A stretch of DNA of 61,606 bases from Sphingomonas sp. Leaf9 (GTDB taxonomy: Bacteria; Pseudomonadota; Alphaproteobacteria; Sphingomonadales; Sphingomonadaceae): NCBI RefSeq assembly GCF_001421355.1, contig NZ_LMKC01000002.1, positions 779,623-841,228 on the forward strand, written 5' to 3'. The position numbers and the translations under genes are program-made. The notes beneath the pieces were generated by a model. That model was not told the origin of the DNA. It was given only the letters and a program-made list of their open reading frames with translations, and searched no databases. This document shows positions 52,667-61,538 of the stretch, piece after piece (positions within the stretch are counted from its first letter, which is position 1; each line of letters begins with the position of its first letter).

Positions 52667-55068
52667 TGCCTGCCACGACCCGCCGCGCGATCGACAGCGG
52701 CTGGACCTTTCGCCAGTCGGGGGCGGAACACTGGCTGCCGGCGCAGGTGCCGGGGTCGAACTTCACCGATTTGTGGCGCGCCGGGGTGGTCGAGGACCCG
52801 TATCATCGCGACGCCGAACCGCGCCTGCAATGGATCGAGCGCGCAGACTGGGAGTATCGCTGCACCTTCGACGTGACGCCGGAGGAACTGGCGGGCGACA
52901 GCGTGGCGCTGGTGTTCGACGGCCTCGATACGCTGTGCGACGTGTCGCTGAACGGCGCGGCGCTGTTGTCGAGCGACAATATGTTCCGGTCGCATCGGGT
53001 CGAGGTGAAGGATCGGCTGCGTGTCGGTGCAAACGAACTGGTGCTGCTGTTCCGATCGCCGGTGTTTTATGGTGAGGCGCGCCAGGCGGCGGACGGCTTC
53101 ACCTATCCGGCGGAGAACGACAAGACCGACGTCCATGCCAGCGTCTATGTGCGCAAGGCGCCCTATCATTTCGGCTGGGACTGGGGGCCGAAATATGTGC
53201 CCTCCGGCGTGTGGCGGCCGGTGTGGCTGGATGTGGTGCGGCGCGGGCGGATCGTCGACGTGCAGTACCGGATCGAGGCATTGAGCGAGGCGCAGGCCGT
53301 CGTCGCGTTCGACGTCGCGGTCGAAGGCGCGGGCGAGGTCGAGATCGCTTGCGACGTCGAGGGCATCGCGCCGGTACGCGGCACGACGGCGCGGGTGGTG
53401 ATCGACAACCCGCGCCGGTGGTGGCCGAACGGGCTGGGCGAGGCGTTCCTGTATCGCTTCACCGCGACGCTCCATGACGATGCCGGGGTGATCGACCGGG
53501 CGAGCACCCGCGTGGGCCTACGTACCATCCGCGTGCGCAACGAGCCGGATGCGATCGGCGAGTGTTTCGAGATCGAGGTGAACGGCCGCCGCACCTTTAT
53601 GAAGGGCGCGAACTATATCCCGTCGGAGAGCTTCCTCGAACGGGTGACGCCGGAGCGCTACCGCCAGCTCTTCCGCGATGCCGTCGACGCGAACATGAAC
53701 ATGCTGCGGGTGTGGGGCGGCGGGACGTATGAGAGCGACCTGTTCCACGACCTGGCCGACGAACATGGCATCCTGATCTGGCAGGATTTCATGTTCAGCT
53801 GCACGCTGTATCCGTCCGATCCCGCCTTCCTCGCGAATGTCGCCGAGGAAGCGCGGCAGCAGATCCGGCGGTTGCGGCGGCATCCGTCGCTGGCGCTGTG
53901 GTGCGGCAATAACGAGGTGTCGCTGGGCATCGCGCATTGGGATTGGCCGACGACGTTCGGCTATCCACCGGAATTGTTCGAGCGACTGGTCGCGGCCAAT
54001 CGCGAGCTGTTCGAGCGGGTGCTGCCCGAACTGGTCGCCGAACAGGACCCGGAGCGGTTCTACCTGCCGTCGTCGCCGATTGGCTTCTGGAACGACCCCG
54101 CCGATGATTGCCGCGGCGACAATCATTATTGGGGCGTGTGGCATGGCGAGGAACCGCTGAGCGCCTATGCCGAGCGGGTGCCGCGCTTCATGAGCGAATA
54201 CGGGTTCCAGTCCTATCCCGACGTCGCCTCGGTCGAGCGCTTCACCGATCCCGACGACCGCGTGGTGGGGTCGGCGGTATTGGCGCTGCACCAGAAGCAC
54301 CCACGCGGCGATGCGATCATCGGGCGGTTCCTGCGCCACCATTATGGCGAGCCGCGCGACTTCGCTGCCTTCTGCACGCTCAGCCAGCTGACCCAGGCCG
54401 ATGGCCTGCGCATCGCGTTCGAGGCGCATCGCCGGGCGATGCCGCGCTGCATGGGTTCGCTCTACTGGCAGTTCAACGACTGTTTCCCGGCGATCTCGTG
54501 GTCGAGCATCGACTATTATGGTCGGTGGAAGGCGCTGCAGTATCAGGCGGCGCGGTCGTTTGCGCCGCTGATCCTGTCGGCCGAGCCGGTGGGCGACGGC
54601 TTTGCAATTCATGTCGTGTCGGATCTGATCGATCCGATCGAGGCGGAGTTGGTGGTCGAACGGATCGGGTTCGACGGCACGCTGCACTGGCGACTGGCGG
54701 AGCCGATGATGGTGGCTGCGAACGCCGCCGCCATCGTCGCGCACGTGCCGGCGGCGGCAGGCGATGTGCTGGTCAGCCGCATCGTCGCGGCTTCGGGCGA
54801 ACTGGCGCGCGACGTGCGGATGGTGCGCGATGCGCCCGCCTGTCGCCTGCCCGATCCGGGGCTGTCGGTGCGGATCGAGGACGGTGCCGTCGTGGTGCGC
54901 GCGGAGCGGTTTGCGCGGGCGGTGAAGATCGTGGTCGCTGCAGGTAATCTGACCGACAATTATTTCGACCTGTTGCCGGGCGAGGAACGGCGGGTGACGT
55001 TGCGTGCGGGACGGTTGGCCGACGATACCGCTGTCGCAGCATCCAGCTTGGTCGACTGGATCGCATGA
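52663..55068 (+). CDS. GH2 beta-mannosidase, cytoplasmic
   Basis: An 801-residue glycosidase without a signal peptide. The N-terminal jelly-roll (RRAIDSGWTFRQ...WEYRCTF) is followed by immunoglobulin-like strands, a TIM barrel and C-terminal sandwich. The acid/base is Glu418 in WCGNNEVSLG and the nucleophile is Glu512 in FMSEYGFQSYP, both as in GH2 beta-mannosidases. GWDWGPKYVPSGVWRP and KGANYIPSESFLERVT also fit that subgroup. It should hydrolyse Man-beta-1,4-GlcNAc from the N-glycan core after import. The start is ATG 52663 (or the adjacent ATG 52666), overlapping the GH92 stop. Confidence 0.95.
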   Translation: MMPATTRRAIDSGWTFRQSGAEHWLPAQVPGSNFTDLWRAGVVEDPYHRDAEPRLQWIERADWEYRCTFDVTPEELAGDSVALVFDGLDTLCDVSLNGAALLSSDNMFRSHRVEVKDRLRVGANELVLLFRSPVFYGEARQAADGFTYPAENDKTDVHASVYVRKAPYHFGWDWGPKYVPSGVWRPVWLDVVRRGRIVDVQYRIEALSEAQAVVAFDVAVEGAGEVEIACDVEGIAPVRGTTARVVIDNPRRWWPNGLGEAFLYRFTATLHDDAGVIDRASTRVGLRTIRVRNEPDAIGECFEIEVNGRRTFMKGANYIPSESFLERVTPERYRQLFRDAVDANMNMLRVWGGGTYESDLFHDLADEHGILIWQDFMFSCTLYPSDPAFLANVAEEARQQIRRLRRHPSLALWCGNNEVSLGIAHWDWPTTFGYPPELFERLVAANRELFERVLPELVAEQDPERFYLPSSPIGFWNDPADDCRGDNHYWGVWHGEEPLSAYAERVPRFMSEYGFQSYPDVASVERFTDPDDRVVGSAVLALHQKHPRGDAIIGRFLRHHYGEPRDFAAFCTLSQLTQADGLRIAFEAHRRAMPRCMGSLYWQFNDCFPAISWSSIDYYGRWKALQYQAARSFAPLILSAEPVGDGFAIHVVSDLIDPIEAELVVERIGFDGTLHWRLAEPMMVAANAAAIVAHVPAAAGDVLVSRIVAASGELARDVRMVRDAPACRLPDPGLSVRIEDGAVVVRAERFARAVKIVVAAGNLTDNYFDLLPGEERRVTLRAGRLADDTAVAASSLVDWIA

Positions 55069-56699
55069 GGGGAGCGGTTGCCGCTGCCGCGCTGATCGCG
55101 GCTGCCCCGGCGGCGGGGCAGGGGGCGCCACTGTCGCTGACCATCGACGAACTGCTGCGCTGGACCCCGGACGGGGCGACCGCCGATCCGGGCAATGTCG
55201 CACGGGTACCGGTCGCGCGGCGTTTCGTCGCCCGGCCGCTGCGGCGGGGCGCGGCGATCGATCCGCAGGTCCGCGTGCTCTATGCCCCGGACGGGATGAA
55301 CGACCTGGGCGGTGAGCGCGGGCGGCAGGCACGGTTCAACGGCTATGTCGTCATCCATCGGCCGCAGATCGACACGCTGGCGTGGTTCGCGGGCACGGCG
55401 GATCGCGGCATCAACCTGCCGTCTCGCGGCTGGGTGGAGGCGGCGCATCGCAACGGCGTCGAGGTCATCGGCACGGTGTTCTTTGCGCCCGTCGCGTGGG
55501 GCGGATCGCCCGGGACGGTCGCGTCCTTCCTGCGCCGCGATGCGCAGGGGCATTTCCCGGCGGCACGGCAGCTGGTGCGGATCGCGCGCCATTATGGCTT
55601 CGACGGCTGGTTCGTGAATGCCGAAACTGCGGGGGCAGACGGCGCGGCGATGATCGATTTCATGGCCGAACTCCGCGCGGTCGCACCAGCCGGCATGACG
55701 ATCCACTGGTACGACGCGCTGCTGCCCGATGGGCGCGTGCGGTGGCAGAATGCGCTGACCCCCGCCAATGCCCGGTTTTTGCAGGACGGCACGCGGCGCA
55801 CGGCGGACGCGATGTTCCTGAATTACGATTGGACGCGGGCGGGACTGGCCACGGGGGCGGCGCTGGCGGAGCGGATGGGGCGTAGCCGCTACGACGTGTT
55901 CATCGGTGCCGACCTGTGGCCGGCACGCGATGCCCAGCCTGCGTTTCGCAACAGCGGCTGGCTGGATGCGCTACGCGAACGACCCGGCGGGCGGGCCTAT
56001 GGCTCGATCGCGCTGTTCGCGCCGCATTTCGGCTATAGCTGGCCGGGCGATGCCCGCACGCCGCGCTTCAGTGATTTCGCGCAGGACCCCCGCGATGTGG
56101 CGCGCTTCGAGGATGCCGAGCGCCGGCTGTTCGCGGGTGACGGGCGCGATCTGGGCAGGGCTGGCGGCGCGGGCTGGCCGGGCGTGGCCTCGCTCGCGCC
56201 GACCAAAGGGCTGGTGCCGGCCTTGCCCTTCACCACCAGCTTCAACACCGGCCATGGCCGGGTCGAGGCGCGGGGCGGCAGCATCGTCGGCGGCCCGTGG
56301 CATGACATGGCGCGACAGGATGCGCTGCCGACGTGGCAGTTCGCGACACTGGGGCAGCGACCGGTCACGGTCGGCTATGATTATGACGCGCCGTTTCAGG
56401 GTGGGTCGTCGCTGCGGATCGCGCCACAGGCGGCGGGCGGGCGGGTGACGGTGCCGCTCTACACGCTGCGGCTGGGGCAGGCGGTCACGGTGACGGCGGT
56501 GACGCGGGGCGGGGCGGGCTATGCCGTGCGCGTCGGGCAATCCAGCCGCCCCGTCGCTGCCAGTGCCGGATGGCAACAGACCCGCTGGTGCATGCGACCG
56601 GGCGCGGGGGAGGTGCGTGTGTCGGTCATCGTCCTTCGCGCCGCCCGCCACGCCCTGCACCTCGGTCAGTTGTCGGTCGAGGCCGGCTGCCGGGATTAG
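55065..56699 (+). CDS. GH85 endo-beta-N-acetylglucosaminidase, secreted
   Basis: A 544-residue enzyme with an Ala-rich signal peptide (about residues 1-20). GH85 enzymes cleave between the two core GlcNAc residues of N-glycans by substrate-assisted catalysis. The barrel has RGWVEAAHRNGVEVIGTVFF, YGFDGWFVNAETAG with Asn185 and Glu187 as the N-x-E catalytic pair, ITIHWYDALLPDG-like TIHWYDALLPDGRVRWQN, and ADAMFLNYDW. A C-terminal beta-sandwich follows (from about residue 390). It overlaps the GH2 gene by four bases (ATGA) and ends the coupled glycosidase run. Confidence 0.92.
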   Translation: MRGAVAAAALIAAAPAAGQGAPLSLTIDELLRWTPDGATADPGNVARVPVARRFVARPLRRGAAIDPQVRVLYAPDGMNDLGGERGRQARFNGYVVIHRPQIDTLAWFAGTADRGINLPSRGWVEAAHRNGVEVIGTVFFAPVAWGGSPGTVASFLRRDAQGHFPAARQLVRIARHYGFDGWFVNAETAGADGAAMIDFMAELRAVAPAGMTIHWYDALLPDGRVRWQNALTPANARFLQDGTRRTADAMFLNYDWTRAGLATGAALAERMGRSRYDVFIGADLWPARDAQPAFRNSGWLDALRERPGGRAYGSIALFAPHFGYSWPGDARTPRFSDFAQDPRDVARFEDAERRLFAGDGRDLGRAGGAGWPGVASLAPTKGLVPALPFTTSFNTGHGRVEARGGSIVGGPWHDMARQDALPTWQFATLGQRPVTVGYDYDAPFQGGSSLRIAPQAAGGRVTVPLYTLRLGQAVTVTAVTRGGAGYAVRVGQSSRPVAASAGWQQTRWCMRPGAGEVRVSVIVLRAARHALHLGQLSVEAGCRD

Positions 56700-56702
56700 A
56701 AA

Positions 56703-56732
56703 GACTCTTGACATATTCGCCGCGTGTTGTGC
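56703..56732 (+). promoter_or_regulatory. Candidate -35 element and GANTC site of the TonB receptor promoter
   Basis: TTGACA, a perfect -35 hexamer, is at 56708-56713, immediately preceded by a GANTC site (GACTC, 56703-56707). The -10 region would fall on the operator at 56733-56748, where TGTAAT is the best hexamer but at a long 20-bp spacing. Confidence 0.5.
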
Positions 56733-56748
56733 ATGTAATCGATTACAT
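56733..56748. promoter_or_regulatory. Probable LacI-family operator 3 (before the TonB receptor)
   Basis: ATGTAATCGATTACAT is a perfect 16-bp palindrome of the same family as the two sites beside the LacI gene. It lies 92 bp before the receptor start, just after a TTGACA, where binding would block RNA polymerase. Confidence 0.9.
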
Positions 56749-56840
56749 GATTAAGGGCAGCTCGAGTCGGCATGAGACCGGACGACTGCGCAGCAGCGAG
56801 GCGGGCGGTTCGGGCCGCCGCTGAAAAAGGGGAGGACGGG

Positions 56841-59800
56841 ATGAAGAATTTTCGGATGGGCGAGCGCGTGCGGGCGGGGCTGATGACCGGTGTCGCGGTC
56901 GCCGGCATGATCGGCTTTGCCACGGCGGCGCAGGCGCAGGCGACGGTCGGGGCCGATCCGGTCGCGACCGATACGCCGGCGACAAACGCCGACGAAGGGC
57001 AGGGCGACGGTGAAATCCTCGTCACCGGCTATCGCTCGTCGATCGACCGCAACCTGCGCGACAAGCGCAATTCGGCCGCCGTCGTCGAGGTCATCACTGC
57101 CGAGGACATCAGCAAATTCCCCGACCGCAACGTCGCCGACGCGCTGCAGCGCGTGCCGGGCGTGGTCATTACCCGCGACGGCGGTGAAGGGCGCACGGTC
57201 AGCGTGCGCGGGCTGCAACCCGACCTGACGCTGACGCTGCTCAACGGCAATTACATCGCGTCGTCGGAAACGAACAGCGAGGCGACCCGCTCGTTCAACT
57301 TCCTGCTGATGCCGTCGAACCTGCTGGGAAAGGCCGAGCTGTTCAAGTCGTCGGAAGCACGCATCGACGAAGGCGGCATCGGCGGCACCGTGATCCTGCA
57401 CACCCGCCGTCCGCTCGACCTGCCGGCATGGTCGGGCTTCGTAACGGCCGAGGGCACCTATGCCGACACGACCAAGGGCGTCGACCCGCAGCTGTCGGGT
57501 CAGCTGTCGTGGAAGAACAAGGACGAGACGTTCGGCGTGCTGGTCAGCGCGACGTGGCAGAAGCGCCAGACGCGCACGATGAGCGCCACGACCGAGGACT
57601 GGCTGTGGTACGATCAGAACCCGTCGCGCAGCGGCGTCGACGTCAATGGCACGCCGTTCTCGCCACAGCCCAGCGAATGGTGGGGCCAGTCGGGCTTCAA
57701 CGACCAGAACGGCCGGCTGTATTCGGGCTTCTTCATGCCGACCGCCGTCAATTTCGGCATCCGCGACGAAAATCGCGAACGGCTGGGCGTTCAGGCGACG
57801 GCGCAATGGCGGCCGACCGATGGGCTGACGCTGACCGCCAATTATTTCCGGTTCAACCTGACCGGCGATTACGTCAACAATTCGCTGAAGATTCCGGAAT
57901 GGAACATCGCCCGCTTCAACGGGGATGGCAACTGGGCCGGCGGGCGCCTGCTCGACAAGCTGACCTTCGATCCCAGCGGGACGATCGTCACCGGCGCGCA
58001 GTTCAGCCTGGTCAACGGCAAGCAATATTATTGCAGCGAGGCACAGGCGGCGGCGGGCGGTCAGCGGCCCGGCGGCTGGGGCCCCGACGACTGCACCGTG
58101 CCCACCCCGCAGCTGACCGGCGGCTACAGCCGCGAGGAAGCGCTGTCGCAGACCGCCGATTTCGAGGCGGAATATAAGAGCGACAATTTCGTCGGCGCCA
58201 TCAAGCTTGGCCGCACCTGGTCCGAAGGCGGGCCGTCGATCAACTTCCGCATGTCGGCCAAGCCGCGCGTGGCGGTGAACGGTGCCTATCAGCCCGGCAA
58301 CCGCTTCAGCGCGTGGGACCTGACCGGCACCCCGACCATGACCTTTTCGCCCGACCTGCAGGATCGCATTCTGGGCGGCCTTGCCGAGATCGATGTCGGG
58401 TCGACGGATTCGTCGTGGATCAACACCCGCATCTCGCAATATTATGGTCAGGCCGATGGCACATGGCTGGTGTCGAACGGGGCGTTCGATTCATTGCAGT
58501 TCGGTTTGAAGTATCGCGACGGCACGGTGCATCGCAATACCGGCAACACGATCTGGAACTGTCCGGGCACGACCACCCGCTATCAACAGTGCGATACGAC
58601 GGCCAGCACTGCGCGGCCCGAATTCTTCCTGTCGAACCCGATCACCAACATTCCCGGCGGGTTCGCGGCGAACGTGTTCCCCGGCATCAATTTCACCAAT
58701 TATCTCAGCTATCTCGACGACCGTTATGGCGGGTCGGTGCGGTTCGAGGAGCCGGACTTCATCTACAATGTGGGTGAGAAGATCTGGTCGGGATACCTGC
58801 AGGCGAACATCAAGAGCGATCGCCTGCGTGGCAACTGGGGCGTGCGGGTCGTCCATACGAACCAGCGCGCGGAATCGACCGATGCGGTCGAACGCTTCCT
58901 CGATTATTTCGCCGATGGTCCCGATGGCCGCCCGCTCGCCTGTACGCCGGGTGCGGCCAACCAGATTTGCGAGAGTGGGTTCGTGCGTGCCGAGGTGCGG
59001 CAGAAGACGTTCGAGCTGAACACGCTGGAAAAGACCTATACCGACGTCCTGCCCAGCCTGAACCTCGCCTTCGACGCCACGTCGAACCTCGTCGTGCGCG
59101 GTGCGGTGGCGAAGGTCATCGCGCGGCCGGCGTTCACCAACCTCGCCTTCCCCGGGGCGCTGAACTTCGTGTCGGAGGAATATAGCAGCGACCGCGTGGC
59201 CGGTGGCGGCACCAGCCAGCCCGGCTGGACCGGCAGCGGGTCGAACAAGGACCTGGAGGCGTTTCAGGCTTGGCAATACGATATCGGCCTCGAATGGTAT
59301 TACCATCGCGGATCGGTGATCGGCGTCGGCCTGTTCCGCAAGGACGTGAAGAACTTCGTCGTGCCGGTGTCGCAGGATCAGGCGGTGACGATCGGCGGAG
59401 AGACGGTCAACGTCCGCAACTTCTCGACCCAGGCCAATGGGCAGGACGGCGTGTCGCAGGGCATCGAATTCTATGCACAGCATACGTTCGATTTCGGGGT
59501 GGGGTATCAGGCCAACCTGACCTTCAACGACACGAACCTTGCCGCCGTCGTGCTGAACGGTCGGGAGATCGCCAAGTCACCGTTGGTCGGCAGTGCCGAG
59601 AACCAGGCGAACTTCACGCTGTTCTATGAAAACGACAAGTTCCTGGCGCGCGCATCGTACAACCGCCGGGGCGAGGTGGTGAACGGCACGCACAACCAGC
59701 TGACGATCTACACCGAACCCTATGAGCAGGTGGATTTGAACGTCGCGTACAACCTGACGCCGCAGCTGGTGCTGACGGCTTCGGTGCTGAACCTGACCAA

Positions 59801-59903
59801 ATCGGAGCTGCGCCAGCATCTGGGCGACGATACGAAGGCGCGGTTCTGGACCAACGGCTATTCCGGCCGCATCCTGTTCGCCGGGGCGACCTTCAAGTTC
59901 TGA
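56841..59903 (+). CDS. TonB-dependent receptor, oligosaccharide type (TonB-Xanth-Caul)
   Basis: A 1,020-residue outer-membrane transporter: signal peptide ending ATAAQAQA, a short Asp/Thr-rich linker, then a plug domain beginning EILVTGYRSSI with KFPDRNVADALQRVPGV and GRTVSVRGLQPD. The 22-stranded barrel follows and the last residue is Phe in GATFKF, needed for assembly by Bam. These sequences match the TonB-Xanth-Caul family involved in carbohydrate uptake in Xanthomonas and Caulobacter. It should bring N-glycans into the periplasm. GGGGAGGACGGG precedes the ATG at 56841. A LacI-type operator lies in its promoter, and a hairpin separates it from the halogenase-like gene. Confidence 0.95.
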   Translation: MKNFRMGERVRAGLMTGVAVAGMIGFATAAQAQATVGADPVATDTPATNADEGQGDGEILVTGYRSSIDRNLRDKRNSAAVVEVITAEDISKFPDRNVADALQRVPGVVITRDGGEGRTVSVRGLQPDLTLTLLNGNYIASSETNSEATRSFNFLLMPSNLLGKAELFKSSEARIDEGGIGGTVILHTRRPLDLPAWSGFVTAEGTYADTTKGVDPQLSGQLSWKNKDETFGVLVSATWQKRQTRTMSATTEDWLWYDQNPSRSGVDVNGTPFSPQPSEWWGQSGFNDQNGRLYSGFFMPTAVNFGIRDENRERLGVQATAQWRPTDGLTLTANYFRFNLTGDYVNNSLKIPEWNIARFNGDGNWAGGRLLDKLTFDPSGTIVTGAQFSLVNGKQYYCSEAQAAAGGQRPGGWGPDDCTVPTPQLTGGYSREEALSQTADFEAEYKSDNFVGAIKLGRTWSEGGPSINFRMSAKPRVAVNGAYQPGNRFSAWDLTGTPTMTFSPDLQDRILGGLAEIDVGSTDSSWINTRISQYYGQADGTWLVSNGAFDSLQFGLKYRDGTVHRNTGNTIWNCPGTTTRYQQCDTTASTARPEFFLSNPITNIPGGFAANVFPGINFTNYLSYLDDRYGGSVRFEEPDFIYNVGEKIWSGYLQANIKSDRLRGNWGVRVVHTNQRAESTDAVERFLDYFADGPDGRPLACTPGAANQICESGFVRAEVRQKTFELNTLEKTYTDVLPSLNLAFDATSNLVVRGAVAKVIARPAFTNLAFPGALNFVSEEYSSDRVAGGGTSQPGWTGSGSNKDLEAFQAWQYDIGLEWYYHRGSVIGVGLFRKDVKNFVVPVSQDQAVTIGGETVNVRNFSTQANGQDGVSQGIEFYAQHTFDFGVGYQANLTFNDTNLAAVVLNGREIAKSPLVGSAENQANFTLFYENDKFLARASYNRRGEVVNGTHNQLTIYTEPYEQVDLNVAYNLTPQLVLTASVLNLTKSELRQHLGDDTKARFWTNGYSGRILFAGATFKF

Positions 59904-59912
59904 CGGCACGGT

Positions 59913-59950
59913 ACCGGTCCGACGGAGCGCACGGGCTGTGTCGGACCGGT
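59913..59950 (+). other. Intercistronic hairpin between receptor and halogenase-like gene
   Basis: ACCGGTCCGAC (59913-59923) and GTCGGACCGGT (59940-59950) are exact complements with a 16-base loop. There is no T-tract. It may limit read-through into the halogenase-like gene or stabilise the abundant receptor mRNA. Confidence 0.55.
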
Positions 59951-59992
59951 CGCGCTGATACGACCGGCGGCATGCAAAGGGAGCAACGCCGA

Positions 59993-61501
59993 ATGACCGA
60001 CAACCGCATCCGGACCATCGTCGTGCTGGGCGGCGGCAGCGCCGGCTGGATGGCGGCGGCGGCGCTCGCCACCTATCTGGGGCGCGGCGTGTCGGTGCGG
60101 CTGGTCGAATCCGAAGAGGTCGGCATCGTCGGCGTGGGGGAATCGAGTGTCCCCCATATGAAGACGTTCAACAGCGAGACGCTGGGCATCGACGAACGTA
60201 CATTCGTGACGCGCACCAATGCCACGTTCAAGCTTGGCATCCGCTTCACCGACTGGGGGCGGATCGGCGACAGCTACATCCACGGCTTCGGTACGATCGG
60301 ACAGGGGCTGGGGCCGCTGCCGTTCCACCAGCTCTGGCTGCGGCGGTTCCTGGCCGGCAAGGCCGCGCCGCTTGGCGACTATTCGCTCCAGACCGTGGCT
60401 GCGCCCGCCGGTCGGTTCCAGTGGAACGGCCCGCCGGGTTCGCTGCTGTCGGACATTGCCTATGCCTATCACCTCGACGCCGTGCTCTACGCCCGGTTCC
60501 TGCGCGAGCTGGCCGAACGACGCGGGGTCGAGCGGATCGAAGGGAAGGTCGTCGACGTCGAGCAACAGGGTGAGAACGGCCATGTCGCCGCGATCACGCT
60601 GGCCGATGGCCGGCGGGTCGAGGGCGAGTTCTTCATCGATTGCTCCGGCTTTCGCGGGGTGTTGATCGAGCAGACGCTGAAGACCGGCTATCTCGACTGG
60701 CGACACTGGCTGCCGTGCGACCGGGCGTTCGCGGTCCCGTCGGAGACGGTCGGGCCGCCCATGCCCTATACCGAAGCGGCGGCGCGCTCGTCCGGATGGC
60801 AATGGCGCATTCCGTTGCAGCACCGGGTCGGCAACGGCCATGTCTATTCGAGCGCGTATGAAAGCGACGAGCAGGCGATGGCGACGCTGCTCGATACGCT
60901 GCAGGGACAGGCGCTCGACGTACCGCGCCAGTTGCGGTTTACGGCGGGGCGGCGGGTGAAGGCCTGGAGCGGCAATGTCGTGGCGCTGGGCCTTGCCGCC
61001 GGGTTCCTCGAACCGCTGGAATCGACCGGCATCTATCTGGCGCAGGCAGGTATCCGGCGATTGCTGGGCCTGTTTCCCGGGCGCGACTTCGACCCGGCGC
61101 TGGCCGATCGGTTCAACCGGGAAACTGCGCTCGAATATGAGCGTACCCGCGACTTCCTGGTACTGCATTACAAGGCAACGACGCGCGACGACACGCCATT
61201 CTGGCGCTATTGCCGGACGATGGACGTGCCCGATCCGCTGCGCGAGGCGATCGAGCTGTTCCGCGCCGATGGCCGCTATTTCCGCAATGGCGAGGATTTC
61301 TTCGCATTGCCCAGCTGGGTGCAGGTGATGATCGGGCAGGGGATCGTGCCCGCCGATTATCACCCGATCGTCGATGCCATGCCCGAGGGGCATCTCGACC
61401 AGTATCTGGCGCGGGTGCGGGGGGAGATCGCCGGCGCGGTCGCCGCCATGCCGCCGCACCACCAGTTCATCGACCACCATTGCAAGGCGACGGTCGCCTG
61501 A
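59993..61501 (+). CDS. Flavin-dependent halogenase-like protein (tryptophan halogenase family)
   Basis: A 502-residue flavoprotein. GGGSAGWMAA (residues 13-22) binds FADH2, WQWRIP matches the WxWxIP motif that blocks monooxygenation, Lys80 in NATFKLGIRF corresponds to the catalytic Lys79 of PrnA, and Glu343 in LESTGI to its Glu346. The active-site set for halogenation of an aromatic ring is thus intact. No signal peptide is present; a flavin reductase is not seen here. Genes of this family are often found beside TonB receptors in Xanthomonas, Caulobacter and Brevundimonas. Its substrate in a glycan locus is unknown. AAGGGAG precedes the ATG. Confidence 0.88.
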   Translation: MTDNRIRTIVVLGGGSAGWMAAAALATYLGRGVSVRLVESEEVGIVGVGESSVPHMKTFNSETLGIDERTFVTRTNATFKLGIRFTDWGRIGDSYIHGFGTIGQGLGPLPFHQLWLRRFLAGKAAPLGDYSLQTVAAPAGRFQWNGPPGSLLSDIAYAYHLDAVLYARFLRELAERRGVERIEGKVVDVEQQGENGHVAAITLADGRRVEGEFFIDCSGFRGVLIEQTLKTGYLDWRHWLPCDRAFAVPSETVGPPMPYTEAAARSSGWQWRIPLQHRVGNGHVYSSAYESDEQAMATLLDTLQGQALDVPRQLRFTAGRRVKAWSGNVVALGLAAGFLEPLESTGIYLAQAGIRRLLGLFPGRDFDPALADRFNRETALEYERTRDFLVLHYKATTRDDTPFWRYCRTMDVPDPLREAIELFRADGRYFRNGEDFFALPSWVQVMIGQGIVPADYHPIVDAMPEGHLDQYLARVRGEIAGAVAAMPPHHQFIDHHCKATVA

Positions 61502-61538
61502 CCGCGCGCCTATTTTGTTTACCAACGGAGACTGCCCG

